Notes: generated by a model not told the origin, from the letters alone. A DNA stretch of 64,000 bases from Lysinibacillus sp. OF-1 (GCF_028356935.1 NZ_CP102798.1:1178001-1242000); one strand, 5' to 3'; counted from the first letter of the stretch, positions 54,206-63,592 are shown. Made by a program: numbers and translations.

Positions 54206-55051
54206 TTGAAAAATGTTTTAGAAGCACAAGATTTACATGTAAGTTATGGTGAAAATCTTATTTTGGAGGATTTGAATCTTCAAATACCAAAAGGGAAAAT
54301 AACAGTACTAGTAGGTGCTAATGGTTGTGGAAAATCAACGCTACTACGAACGTTTGCACGATTACAAAAACCAAAGTCGGGTGAAATTTTCTTAGAAGAT
54401 GATTCACTAGATACGATTTCAACGAAAGAGGTGGCTAAACGGTTAGCCATTCTCCCACAGGGACCTGTTGCGCCAGAAGGACTAACCGTTCAACAATTGG
54501 TAAAACAAGGTCGTTATCCACATCAGAGCTGGTTAAAGCAATGGTCTACTGAAGATGAAAAAATTGTGAACAATGCGCTTGAGGTAACACAGATGACAGA
54601 ATTTGCAGATCGACCAGTAGATGCATTATCAGGTGGTCAGCGTCAACGTGTATGGATAGCCATGACATTGGCTCAAAAAACAGATCTTATCTTACTAGAT
54701 GAACCTACGACTTATTTAGATATGGCCCATCAAGTAGAAATTTTAGATTTACTATTTGATTTAAATGAAAATGAAGGGCGTACAGTCGTGATGGTCTTAC
54801 ACGATTTAAACTTAGCCTGCCGCTATGCCCATCACATTGTAGCTGTGCGAAATAAACAGGTGTATGCGCAAGGTAAGCCAGAGGAAGTGGTAACACCTGA
54901 GCTTGTACAAGCTGTCTTTCGTATGGACTGTACGATTATGAGAGACCCTCTATTTGGTACGCCTTTATGTGTTCCGCATGGCAAGGGACGAACAGTTCAG
55001 GTGGAGAAATTAGAGGAGGTAGGGTCAGTTGAGCTTACAACTGTCAGCTGA
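54206..55051 (+). CDS. Siderophore-iron ABC transporter ATPase (FecE/FhuC-like)
   Basis: 281-residue ATPase with Walker A VGANGCGKSTLLRTFARL, Q-loop LAILPQGPVAPEGLTV, signature LSGGQRQRVWIAMTLAQ, Walker B LILLDEPTTYLDMAHQ and H-loop VLHDLNLACRYAH. The T-Y-L-D-M-x-H-Q segment is specific for the iron-siderophore/B12 group. TTG 54206 with SD GAAGGTG. Its end overlaps the reductase-like gene by 23 bases. Confidence 0.94.
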   Translation: MKNVLEAQDLHVSYGENLILEDLNLQIPKGKITVLVGANGCGKSTLLRTFARLQKPKSGEIFLEDDSLDTISTKEVAKRLAILPQGPVAPEGLTVQQLVKQGRYPHQSWLKQWSTEDEKIVNNALEVTQMTEFADRPVDALSGGQRQRVWIAMTLAQKTDLILLDEPTTYLDMAHQVEILDLLFDLNENEGRTVVMVLHDLNLACRYAHHIVAVRNKQVYAQGKPEEVVTPELVQAVFRMDCTIMRDPLFGTPLCVPHGKGRTVQVEKLEEVGSVELTTVS

Positions 55052-55799
55052 AGAAAAAGCAGTACTATTACGTGATTATCGATTGACAATTGAGCCAGCG
55101 GTAGATGCTGCTTACGCTCTACTAGCCCAAAATTTATTAGACACTGAACAAGCTTTAGCCTATTTACAAAAAATAGCGCCTTTCTTTCATTCCACATCTA
55201 CATTAGTTACAGCATCGTTATTTGCAAAGCGCTATAGCGTCTTAACAATGGCTTCAGCATTCTATGCTATGTCAAGATATGATAAGGGGCTATATGTTGG
55301 TATCGAGAATATTTGGGTGGAAGCAGAAGATCATGCGAAACCATGGCTTCCAAACATTCGCTTAATCGATGACTCAGTGTCAGTGCCAACACAAGATCGT
55401 GAAGCATGGCGTGATGAGGTTCTCCAAGGAATCTTTGCAGGTAATCTAGCGAAAGTGTGGCAGTCATTAACAAAAATAAGTAAAATCCCAAAAGCAATCT
55501 TATGGGAAAATACAGCTATTTATGTCAATTGGCTATATGAAACAAAAATAAGCGAAAGGGCCAGTGAGCAAGAAAAGGCTCGTATACAAGAAGACTATCA
55601 CTATATTGTCAATCAAGCGCCAGGTTCTCTTTTTGGCGAAAGGAAAAATCCTTTGACAAATTATTGTGGTCCCAAAGTGACAATCAAGGAATCAGAGCAA
55701 CCAATACGCTTGAGAAAAACATGTTGTTTCTATTATCACACCTCTGATGAAGCAAATGACTTTTGTATCTCTTGTCCCAAAATCAAAAGACTTGGCTAA
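55029..55799 (+). CDS. FhuF-like ferric-siderophore reductase ([2Fe-2S] protein)
   Basis: 256-residue cytoplasmic protein. The C-terminal motif RKTCCFYYHTSDEANDFC-x2-C (Cys-Cys-x10+-Cys-x2-Cys) is the [2Fe-2S] ligand pattern of FhuF-type reductases that release iron from imported siderophores. N-terminal part is an all-helical IucA/FhuF-like region (APFFHSTSTLVTASLFAKRY). TTG 55029 with SD GAGGAGG inside the ATPase gene. Last gene of the operon. Confidence 0.88.
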   Translation: MSLQLSAEEKAVLLRDYRLTIEPAVDAAYALLAQNLLDTEQALAYLQKIAPFFHSTSTLVTASLFAKRYSVLTMASAFYAMSRYDKGLYVGIENIWVEAEDHAKPWLPNIRLIDDSVSVPTQDREAWRDEVLQGIFAGNLAKVWQSLTKISKIPKAILWENTAIYVNWLYETKISERASEQEKARIQEDYHYIVNQAPGSLFGERKNPLTNYCGPKVTIKESEQPIRLRKTCCFYYHTSDEANDFCISCPKIKRLG

Positions 55800-55824
55800 C
55801 CTCATGAAGCATTGACAATTCCAC

Positions 55825-55859
55825 AAAGTGAATAAACAGTCGTGGGGTTTATTCACTTT
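55825..55859 (+). terminator. Terminator-like hairpin after the iron operon
   Basis: Perfect 13-bp stem AAAGTGAATAAAC / GTTTATTCACTTT; T run only within the stem. Confidence 0.65.
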
Positions 55860-55866
55860 CATGTTG

Positions 55867-56316
55867 GTGAAAAAAGATGATGTCAATAGCAGAAAAAGAA
55901 CCTTTAGCAAGGCGAGCGAGTGATTTCCGTTCCGCCAGCGTCCTTTCCAGGGGGCGTCCGATGAGCCGCTTCACTCACTGCGTTTCGCTCTAGGGTCTTA
56001 TCTGTGACGCTGGCTCCCCTCCAATCAACCATATGCAAAAGTGTCTTTTCCTCTATCTTTCATACTAGTCGAAGCGATCAAAATAGCCCATTATTTGTAT
56101 AATTAAAGAATAGAGGTTCTTATTTTCATTGTAGAGAAGTGATGAATGACAACACCTCTTCATAAAGAGTAGTGAATACCCTTCACTTTATTTGAAGACC
56201 TTTGCTAAAAAGGTACCATTTTTATGGATTGGAGTGGAAAGCAAGTAGCCTGCAACGAAAATCCATTTTCACCTGTCACAAAAATGCTATGGATGGTTTT
56301 GTTTTTTAACACTATG
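55867..56316 (+). repeat. Intergenic repeat element, copy 3 (~450 bp)
   Basis: Same orientation as copy 1. Left module from GATTTCCGTTCCGCCAGCG (~55921) to CTCCAATCAACCAT (~56032), a ~190-bp middle (CAAAATAGCCCATTATTTGTATAA..., as in the other copies), then a shortened right module TTTTTATGGATTGGAGTGGAAAG (~56218) running directly to CAAGTAGCCTGCAACGAAAATCC (~56264), i.e. lacking about 70 bp of the module's centre. Ends near GGATGGTTTTGTTTTTTAAC. Confidence 0.83.
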
Positions 56317-56639
56317 CAAAGAGGCGGAAAAGTTATTATCTATTTTTGCTATTTTCGAAATAATCAAGTTTCTTCCCAGCCTCGTTTCCTTCCTATTAAA
56401 ATTTCTGTTTATCATAATATAATATTGATATACTAGTTTTAAAGAAAAAAACTATACTAATGATGTATAAAAATTCAGAAAATTGTAGAGTTGAACCATA
56501 TGTGTTGTTGCGTTTACAATAGTTTTATAACACGATTATGTTATAAAAACATGAATAGAGTCATTGTTTTTCTATTTAAAGCTCAAAACTTCATTGTTTT
56601 TGTAATAGTACTATAACAGAAAGAGGAGGGAGGTATTGA
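56317..56639. promoter_or_regulatory. AT-rich control region before the YjiH-like gene
   Basis: Includes a perfect palindrome TTTTATAACA-CGATTA-TGTTATAAAA (56523-56548) and a direct repeat AATAGTTTTATAACA (56518-56532) / AATAGTACTATAACA (56604-56618); TCATTGTTTTT also occurs twice between them. Looks like a multi-site operator/promoter; the binding protein is unknown. Confidence 0.5.
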
Positions 56640-56699
56640 ATGAACGCTACATGTTTAGCTTATAAAGTATTACAGCAAACGAAGTATAGTGAAAGATAA
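56640..56699 (+). CDS. Possible 19-residue leader peptide
   Basis: Short ORF MNATCLAYKVLQQTKYSER with an exceptionally strong SD (AGAGGAGGGAGG, 56622-56633) six bases upstream, right after the operator-like repeats and 50 bp before the YjiH-like gene. May be a regulatory leader or a genuine small protein. Confidence 0.45.
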   Translation: MNATCLAYKVLQQTKYSER

Positions 56700-56748
56700 A
56701 ATAGGGGAATGCATCATACATAGTTACAAGTTTAAGCAATACTAAGAA

Positions 56749-58122
56749 ATGAGGTTTCAGTCAAAAATGAAAAAGTATTCTGTTAGTACATATATTTATT
56801 TCATCATTCCTTCTTTAATTGGTATTTTTCTATTTATGACTCCTGTATTAACGGATGAGGGCTGGAAAGTACCGATTGCCATTTTAGCAAATATTTTAGC
56901 TGGTGTAGTGGCTCCAGTCATTAGTTATTTTACGATTATTATGTTTGCAATTTCCGCGTTTGGCGCACTTATAGCTAAATGGATTCCTCGAAAAAATATG
57001 AAAGAACCTAGTATTTTAGATACATTGTTTTATGTCAATTGGTTTTGGACGATTACTCGCTTTTTAGGTTTAGCCTTTGCTTCGATGGTTGTCTTTCAAT
57101 TTGGACCTTCTGCCATCAACAATGAAAATACAGGTGGGCTACTGATGGATCCAAACGGTGGACTTGTGACGTTTTTATTTACCATTTTTTTATTCGCAGG
57201 TTTCCTTTTACCATTTTTAACAAACTTCGGTTTACTTGAGTTTTTCGGTACAATGATGGTGAGAATCATGAGACCTCTTTTTAAAAGCCCAGGGCGTTCT
57301 TCGATTGATGCTCTTACGTCATGGGTCGGTGATGGAACGATTGGAGTGTTAATGACGAGTAAGCAATACGAGATGGGGAACTATACCAAAAAAGAAGCAG
57401 CGATTATTGCTACTAGCTTCTCTGTTGTCTCCATCACCTTCTGTATCGTAGTATTGGATACCGTCCACTTGGCACGCTATTTTATTCCTTATTATTTAAC
57501 AGTAGTACTTTGCGGTGTTGTGCTAGCGATTATTATGCCTCGAATTTATCCTCTTGCACAAAAGGAAGATACGTATATCGATGGTACTCCAGTAGACTAT
57601 TCGCGTGAGGAATTGCCAGAGGGCTATAATTCTGTGTCGCATGGCTTAGAAAATGCACTTGCTATTGCTCATGCAAATCGGGATCCGCGCCAATTTTTAA
57701 AAGATGGTTCTAGAAATGTTATTGATTTATGGGTTGGCGTTGCTCCTATTGTTATGGCTTTTGGTACAATTGCCTTAATGCTTGCTGAATTTACCAGTAT
57801 CTTTGTGATTTTAGGAAAACCATTTGAGCCGATCCTAACTGTACTAGGCTTACCTGAAGCGGCAGAAGCGGCTCAAACAATGGTCGTAGGCTTTGCCGAT
57901 ATGTTCCTGCCTTCTATTTTAGGTGCAGGGATCGAATCAGATGTTACTAGATTTGTCATTGCTGTTGTTTCTGTATCACAGCTAATTTATATGTCTGAAG
58001 TTGGTGGACTTATTTTAGGAACAAAAATTCCATTGAAATTTTTCGATTTAGTCGTTTTATTTATATTACGTACACTTATTTCCCTACCAATCGCTGCATT
58101 GGTTGGTCACATACTCTTTTAA
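56749..58122 (+). CDS. YjiH family membrane protein (nucleoside-recognition 'Gate' domain)
   Basis: 457-residue polytopic protein of about ten helices. Gate/nucleoside-recognition signatures: SSIDALTSWVGDGTIGVLMTS split over a turn, GNYTKKEAAIIATSFSVVS, later GFADMFLPSILGAGIESDVT and PLKFFDLVVLFILRTL. Family members are thought to be transporters; the substrate is unknown. ATG 56749 or ATG 56767 could start it (GAGG lies 12 bases before the latter). Preceded by a complex control region and leader ORF. Confidence 0.85.
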   Translation: MRFQSKMKKYSVSTYIYFIIPSLIGIFLFMTPVLTDEGWKVPIAILANILAGVVAPVISYFTIIMFAISAFGALIAKWIPRKNMKEPSILDTLFYVNWFWTITRFLGLAFASMVVFQFGPSAINNENTGGLLMDPNGGLVTFLFTIFLFAGFLLPFLTNFGLLEFFGTMMVRIMRPLFKSPGRSSIDALTSWVGDGTIGVLMTSKQYEMGNYTKKEAAIIATSFSVVSITFCIVVLDTVHLARYFIPYYLTVVLCGVVLAIIMPRIYPLAQKEDTYIDGTPVDYSREELPEGYNSVSHGLENALAIAHANRDPRQFLKDGSRNVIDLWVGVAPIVMAFGTIALMLAEFTSIFVILGKPFEPILTVLGLPEAAEAAQTMVVGFADMFLPSILGAGIESDVTRFVIAVVSVSQLIYMSEVGGLILGTKIPLKFFDLVVLFILRTLISLPIAALVGHILF

Positions 58123-58160
58123 TGAAAAAGCCAAGTCTAGATCGACTTGGCATTTTTCAT
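58123..58160 (+). terminator. Rho-independent terminator of the YjiH-like gene
   Basis: GCCAAGTC-TAGATC-GACTTGGC stem (8 bp plus A/T flanks AATGAAAAA/TTTTTCAT) with T run. Confidence 0.85.
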
Positions 58161-58340
58161 GAGATAATGATAACTGCCTTTTTTACGTATACATAAATAG
58201 ATATAATGAGATACAAATTTGGAAAAAGTAATTTAAAACACAAGGAATAGATGCACTTCAATCAAAGAAAAAGGGGACAACCACCCATAAAAAGAATCGA
58301 ATAAACAACAGAAACATCCTTGTCCTATACAAAATAAGGT

Positions 58341-58373
58341 TTCCAAAAAGCCTTCTCAATTATGAGAGGGCTA
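58341..58373 (-). terminator. Terminator of the acyltransferase gene
   Basis: On the minus strand AGCCCTCTC / GAGAAGGCT (one G-U), loop ATAATT, then TTTTTGG; its first arm touches the stop codon at 58371. Confidence 0.75.
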
Positions 58374-59357
58374 TTTTTGATGAGACTTTCCAATCAGATA
58401 AGCACTAAAAGGGATAAATGAAATGATTTTGATGAGCAGCATACAGACAAGTAAACTGGATAGAAAAAGAGAAATGACTTGAAGAGCAGTAGTGGGTAGT
58501 AATGCGCTATAGGGAGCTAAATATTCTTGAATTAGCCAGTGAATTAAAAAGATCCCAAAGGAATAGCGACTTAAAATAAGGATAAAAGGGAGCTTAGGCA
58601 AAACCTGTGCAAACGCCAGTATGCAAAACGTCATCGCCAACACGAATAGCATAATATCAATTCTTCTTGATGTAATCTGTTGGGCACCTAAATAATAATT
58701 TGTATATAAAATAGCCATTGCAAGTATGACAGCTATAATTGTGAAATATTTATATTGGATGAGGTAGTGCGCGATTTTTTCATAATGACTGCCGATAATA
58801 TAGGCTAGTGCAAAATATGGGAGCCAGCCGACAAAGAGCAGGCGCATAAAATGTTCATTTTGTATGAAATAATCTATATTGGCATTTGCTAGTGTCATAT
58901 AGAAAATGCCAAGTAAGAACATAATGGGCGTAAACCAGATGCTGGATACCTGATATTTCTTGACAATATAGAAGAGAATATAGAGTTGAAAAATAGTCAT
59001 GACAAACCATCCCGAAAAATCTCCTAAAATAATATGGCGATATAATGCCTCCCAAAAGCTTTCATCATAATGAAGAGCCGCGTTGGCTGCATATAACATG
59101 CCTGCAGCTATAAACGGAATAACAATAAACTGAAAACGACGTCCTATAAAATGGGGAGGTAGCTGATGTTGGTAGCGTTTAGCTAAAATTAAAATGGATA
59201 ATAAGATAAAAGTGGGTGTAGCGAAACATAATAATAATCGAAAAAACTGATAGTAGGGTTGATCCATATAGCCATTAATACTTTCAATATTGGTCGTTGC
59301 ATGTAATAACACAATACTCAGGCAAGCTACTACCCTTAAGACGTTCCACTCATATAC
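58371..59357 (-). CDS. Membrane acyltransferase, family 3
   Basis: About 328 residues and ten predicted helices. Acyltransferase-3 features: EWNVLRVVACLSIVLLHATT (R-x10-H motif with catalytic His), FATPTFILLSILILAKRYQ, WFVMTIFQLYILFYIVKKY and the C-terminal SRYSFGIFLIHWLIQEYL. Probably O-acylates a cell-envelope or exopolysaccharide sugar. ATG 59357 chosen because GAGGG lies eight bases upstream; ATGs at 59363 and 59396 are alternatives. Monocistronic. Confidence 0.88.
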   Translation of the reverse strand, partial: VYEWNVLRVVACLSIVLLHATTNIESINGYMDQPYYQFFRLLLCFATPTFILLSILILAKRYQHQLPPHFIGRRFQFIVIPFIAAGMLYAANAALHYDESFWEALYRHIILGDFSGWFVMTIFQLYILFYIVKKYQVSSIWFTPIMFLLGIFYMTLANANIDYFIQNEHFMRLLFVGWLPYFALAYIIGSHYEKIAHYLIQYKYFTIIAVILAMAILYTNYYLGAQQITSRRIDIMLFVLAMTFCILAFAQVLPKLPFILILSRYSFGIFLIHWLIQEYLAPYSALLPTTALQVISLFLSSLLVCMLLIKIISFIPFSAYLIGKSHQK

Positions 59358-59597
59358 CATATTCATCACCCTCATTTTCAGTAAATTGTTAGGCATTTCG
59401 TTGCCGAATGCAACCTAACTATATATATGAACATGTCTAGCGTGATAAAACCTGCCTTACTTGCTATGGCTGAAAATAGTTTATGCCGCAAAATATTATT
59501 AAAAAATCCTAGTAACATGGCGAGAGCTCCATTTTTGCATATGTGTCACATAACCACTATGCATATACTGTGGCAAGAGGGGGGGAGGTGAGCTTTT

Positions 59598-59849
59598 ATG
59601 AGAATTAATTGGAAGGTTCGTCTTCAACATATTCCATTTCTACTAGGGCTATTTTCATTGTTACTCTTACTCGCACAACAAGTTGCAGCGATTTTTGGCT
59701 ATGATTTCACAGGGGTAATGAGTGAGCAAATGTCATCTATTTTAAATACAGTTTTATCCATTCTTGTATTAATGGGTGTTATTGTGGATCCAACGACACG
59801 AGGCACCAGTGATAGTGAGCGTGCCTTAATGTATAGGAGACCGAGATAA
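59598..59849 (+). CDS. Phage holin, phi-LC3 family
   Basis: 83-residue membrane protein with two helices (HIPFLLGLFSLLLLLAQQV and the STILNTVLSILVLMG-like second helix) joined by a short turn, ending GVIVDPTTRGTSDSERAL, the hallmark C-terminus of phi-LC3/Dp-1-type holins. Strong SD GGGGAGGTGAG before ATG 59598. No endolysin or other phage gene is next to it, so it is either a prophage remnant or a domesticated holin, for example in lysis or protein release. Confidence 0.88.
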   Translation: MRINWKVRLQHIPFLLGLFSLLLLLAQQVAAIFGYDFTGVMSEQMSSILNTVLSILVLMGVIVDPTTRGTSDSERALMYRRPR

Positions 59850-59887
59850 ATTAAACAAAAAGTGTAATTTTACAATAAGGATAAATA

Positions 59888-59896
59888 TGTTATACT
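59888..59896 (+). promoter_or_regulatory. Candidate extended -10 promoter
   Basis: TGT-TATACT about 35 bp before the DUF2339 gene; the -35 region is poor. Confidence 0.4.
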
Positions 59897-59930
59897 GTTA
59901 GAAAATTGATAAAGTGGGGAGGATGATTGA

Positions 59931-62012
59931 ATGTCTCTTGAATTGGAGCGAAGAATTGCTAAGCTCGAAGAGGAAATGGCAGATTTACGTCAGGAGTTGT
60001 CTTCGTTAAAAGGTACACAAAGTACCGAAAAAATAAATACTCTTGATGCCAGACAGTCGATGATCAAGCAATCAGAACCAATAAAACCAAAACCAGCACT
60101 GGAGTCGAAGCCTGTCCCGACTAAAGTAACGGAAAAAGAAGTGCAACCGCAGCCATCGATGGAGGAGCGTGTTATGTGGGCACTGCCAAAAGTATTCATG
60201 GTTATTTTAGTAATGGGCGTACTTTGGGGCCTAAAACTTGTTAGTGATTATGGTTATTTATCGAATGGCGTGAAAATCATCCTCGCCTATGCATTATCGG
60301 TAGGTTTGGCGGTTATAGCCTATGTACTAGAACGTAGAAAAGTAGGCTCATCTGCTATAACGATTTCCTTATATGGCGGGGCATTTATTGTCGGTATTTT
60401 AACAACTGCCGCGAGTGCCATTTTATATGAAATCATTGGTCTTACTCCAGCACTAGGCATTACACTTCTTTATATTGGCTATGGTATTGCCATTAGTTAT
60501 TGGAAGAAAAATGAAGTACTTACCGTTTTTGTAGCCTTTACATCGTTATTGCTACCTTATTTATTAGAATATATGGATTTTAATGCGGTCATTATCTTGC
60601 TTTTTGTCGTGATATTATTTGCTTCATTGCAATGGGTCATTTATCAGCACAAGCAAAAGCTAGCTCTCTATATTGCTACATTCTTCTCGGTGCTAGCGGT
60701 GAGCGTAGTAGCGTTTATGAATATTGATAAGCAAGTTATCTTCGCATTTGGTTTATTGGTGATTCTATCAATATTTTACGTAATTTGGTGTTTAATGTAT
60801 AACGCACAATCCAAATGGAAGCCTCTTCATATAGGGCTTCAATTTTCCTTAGGCTCATTTAGTTTATTGCTGATGAATCTTATTATTCGTTCACTTCCGC
60901 ATGGAGAAATGCTGCTCCTTGTCCTAATGGCTTTATTTGGAGCGGTGGCGTTATATAGCTATCGCCAAAAATGGCAGGAAGTATTGGATAGCGCTGTTAC
61001 ACTCGCATTTATCACCCTATGTAATACGATACTTTTAATGAATATACCAAATAAAGTGGATGATTTACTTTATCCGATGATTGCTTTTGCTGGCGTGATG
61101 ATGAGTTTGCGACTACGGGCAAGTATGATGAAGGTCGTTTCTTCATTAGTTCTTATCATCACATTCATTTTAAATTTCATCTTTCATGAACCAAAACCAT
61201 TTTTCAGCATAGATCATTTAAGCTTGTTCATGCCAATTATTTATTTCGTTATTATTTACTTATATGCAAGACGTCCAAAAGAGACACTTACGACATTTGA
61301 AAAGGTCATGAAGGATCTGTATGTGATTGATATTTTAGCAGTGGCCACAACTGGCTATTTCTTAGCCTATATTGGCAAACTAGATACCGTTTATTTTGCA
61401 GCAACAAATGGCATTCCATATATGATGTGTATCGTATTAGCTGCCTTATTTACTGGCTCTCTATTTGTAGAGGAAACCTATAAAGGTCGTGCTTTAACAC
61501 CAGTTCTCGGCTCATTTTTCCTATTATTCTTCTTGATGATCAGCACCAAGCCGACCATGATGGAAAGCTTAAATATTATAACTAGATTGGTATATATGGC
61601 AGTCATTGTCGCCATCATCGTAGATATTCTAGTAAAAGGGTTTATTTATCGATTGTATGAGGTGCGTCTGGGGAAATATGTAGATGCTATTGTAAGCACT
61701 GGTATCGTGCTCACGATGATTTCAATATGGGGGCTGATCCATCAATTTACGTTTAACAACGTCCTTGATTGGAAGCTAAGCATCGCACTGACAACCATTA
61801 CATTATTTTTGACGGCAAGCGTTTCCCTATGGATAAGCTCCACACATCAATTAAAAACACTGCGCTCAACAGGTTTTATTCTGTTAGTCATGGCGTTTAT
61901 TAAGCTAATTTTCTTTGACTTATCTGCCCTTGATTTATTAATTAGAGCTATTCTATTTATAACGATTGGTGGTATTGGCATGCTGCTATCGGGTAGGTTG
62001 TTGAAGAAATAA
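59931..62012 (+). CDS. DUF2339 family polytopic membrane protein
   Basis: 693 residues. N-terminal ~35-residue coiled coil (LELERRIAKLEEEMADLRQE...), then a Pro/Lys-rich linker to about residue 80 and roughly 18-20 hydrophobic helices, several very regular. The conserved DUF2339 entry MEERVMWALPKVFMVILVMG followed by WGLKLVSDYGYLSNGVKI is present. Function unknown; family members are large membrane proteins proposed to have envelope roles. SD GGGAGGA precedes ATG 59931. Shares a terminator with the convergent pilin-like operon. Confidence 0.87.
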   Translation: MSLELERRIAKLEEEMADLRQELSSLKGTQSTEKINTLDARQSMIKQSEPIKPKPALESKPVPTKVTEKEVQPQPSMEERVMWALPKVFMVILVMGVLWGLKLVSDYGYLSNGVKIILAYALSVGLAVIAYVLERRKVGSSAITISLYGGAFIVGILTTAASAILYEIIGLTPALGITLLYIGYGIAISYWKKNEVLTVFVAFTSLLLPYLLEYMDFNAVIILLFVVILFASLQWVIYQHKQKLALYIATFFSVLAVSVVAFMNIDKQVIFAFGLLVILSIFYVIWCLMYNAQSKWKPLHIGLQFSLGSFSLLLMNLIIRSLPHGEMLLLVLMALFGAVALYSYRQKWQEVLDSAVTLAFITLCNTILLMNIPNKVDDLLYPMIAFAGVMMSLRLRASMMKVVSSLVLIITFILNFIFHEPKPFFSIDHLSLFMPIIYFVIIYLYARRPKETLTTFEKVMKDLYVIDILAVATTGYFLAYIGKLDTVYFAATNGIPYMMCIVLAALFTGSLFVEETYKGRALTPVLGSFFLLFFLMISTKPTMMESLNIITRLVYMAVIVAIIVDILVKGFIYRLYEVRLGKYVDAIVSTGIVLTMISIWGLIHQFTFNNVLDWKLSIALTTITLFLTASVSLWISSTHQLKTLRSTGFILLVMAFIKLIFFDLSALDLLIRAILFITIGGIGMLLSGRLLKK

Positions 62013-62018
62013 AGAAGA

Positions 62019-62050
62019 AGAGATTCCAATGCATTTTGGAATCTCTTTTT
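62019..62050. terminator. Terminator between DUF2339 gene and pilin-like operon
   Basis: Stem AGAGATTCCA / TGGAATCTCT with T run on the plus side and AAAG-rich flank giving T residues on the minus side; likely used by both convergent units. Confidence 0.85.
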
Positions 62051-63592
62051 CTATTGTTCTACTAATTCATTTTCTTTTATTAAAGTAATAGGATCGCCAA
62101 TTTCTGTATGTCCTGAAGAAGGTGGTTGGATTGTGCCTTCTGTAAATGTAACGGAAGTACCTCCATTAGCTAGTAAATTATCAGAAATAATAGCTCCTTT
62201 AATGTGAGCGCCGCCTTCTAAAATGACAGAAGCATTTGGTGCAATAATATGTTGACCATTTGAGTTTGAACCACCATTAAAAGTAACCTTAGTTGCTCCT
62301 GCATATATATTCCCTGTTAATCCTATCCCCCCTGTGAATGTTAAATTGGCTTGCTTAGAATAAAGAGAGGCAGCGCTTTGTGTTTCTCCTGCAATTGTGA
62401 TAGCTGATGCTCCGTTATAATATAAATTTATTTGATTAGCATTACCGTTCCTGTTTAAAGATCCTTTTAGATTAAAAGTATTATTAATATATACATTTAA
62501 CTTTCCTGTTCCTACAATTTTAATATGCCCCTGTAGTATATTAAAATCTTCGATATATAAATTTTTATCTGTATCTCCTACATTTATAGTCAACGTATTA
62601 TTTTGATCCACTTTGAACTGTTTGAAATGTGTATCACCATTTAACTGTAAAGTATAGTTATTAGTCATCCAATTATCAGCTAAAAAATGTCCATTATTAA
62701 TAATGAAGGTTTTGTTGTGTGGATCTTTGATGACTTCTTGATTTGGAGGAACAGGTAATTTTGATAATTGTTGCATTTTCTCTAATGGAAATAAAGGCAG
62801 GATACTTGAACCAGGATATTTCCTACTTTGCGTAAGTTTGCTTGATAAATCCCCCATCCAAGATGGATATTGGAAATGATCACTTGAAGCACCTACAGTA
62901 CCAGAAATAGATGAACCACCATCCAATGAAATTATACCGATGTCAGTAGCTACATCTCCCTTTATGGATGCCCCACCTGTTAGCTTAATATTGCCTTTAG
63001 TTTGTACTGCAAATTCAGGGGTAGCAGTATTTAAATTTTCCTCATCATCCCCACCATTATTATTAGTTGTTTCGGCATCAAGAACAAAGTCTACACTTTG
63101 CTGTAGTTCTCTTTTTTGTGAAGGCGATTCTCCATATGTACCGATAGAAGTTATCCAATATCGAAGATTCGTATCTAAATCCTGTTTTAGGGTAATCCTG
63201 GCAATAGGTTGCATTCCTAGTTGTTCTTCAAAATTATTTATAATGTTTTCGTTATTTAATAGTGGTTCTATTATGCTTTTAATATTCTCTTCATATAATT
63301 CTACAAATTTTTCATACTTTTTCTGTTGAATTGGTAAACGATCGTATTCTGCTTTTGCACTTTGATAAGCTTCATTCGCTTTTTCTAATAAAATTGCTTT
63401 TTCATAATTTACGCCTGCCTCAGCAATGTAATAAATGGATTGATCTTCTCGCTCATGTTTAGAGAGTTTTAAGGAATTTGAAGATACAGCAAGTAAACCT
63501 AGACCTAAAATCGTCACTAATATAATGGTTAAAAAAACTAATAAAAATGAAAAGCCTTCATCATTTAGTAGATTTTTTTTCATCTTTTGCAC
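62051..63592 (-). CDS. PilX-like minor pilin with large repeat-containing passenger domain
   Basis: About 513 residues. N-terminus has a prepilin-like signal (NDEGF then a hydrophobic helix SFLLVFLTIILVTILGLGLL) and the SNSLKLSKHEREDQSIYYIAEAGVNY segment typical of PilX-type minor pilins. After a helical region the protein has repeated strand-turn units with a GG-x-x-h-x-G core: LTGGASIKG, LDGGSSISG, FTGGIGLTG, FNGGSNSNG, LEGGAHIKG, suggesting a beta-solenoid. Start GTG 63592 has SD AGGAG eight bases upstream, inside the preceding gene; TTG 63649 would precede it. Probably part of a type IV pilus or competence-like pseudopilus. Confidence 0.82.
   Translation of the reverse strand: MQKMKKNLLNDEGFSFLLVFLTIILVTILGLGLLAVSSNSLKLSKHEREDQSIYYIAEAGVNYEKAILLEKANEAYQSAKAEYDRLPIQQKKYEKFVELYEENIKSIIEPLLNNENIINNFEEQLGMQPIARITLKQDLDTNLRYWITSIGTYGESPSQKRELQQSVDFVLDAETTNNNGGDDEENLNTATPEFAVQTKGNIKLTGGASIKGDVATDIGIISLDGGSSISGTVGASSDHFQYPSWMGDLSSKLTQSRKYPGSSILPLFPLEKMQQLSKLPVPPNQEVIKDPHNKTFIINNGHFLADNWMTNNYTLQLNGDTHFKQFKVDQNNTLTINVGDTDKNLYIEDFNILQGHIKIVGTGKLNVYINNTFNLKGSLNRNGNANQINLYYNGASAITIAGETQSAASLYSKQANLTFTGGIGLTGNIYAGATKVTFNGGSNSNGQHIIAPNASVILEGGAHIKGAIISDNLLANGGTSVTFTEGTIQPPSSGHTEIGDPITLIKENELVEQ

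Noticed and set aside
56224-56436. 70-codon plus-strand ORF
   Set aside because: Starts in the right module of repeat copy 3; no SD and no frame conservation with other copies.
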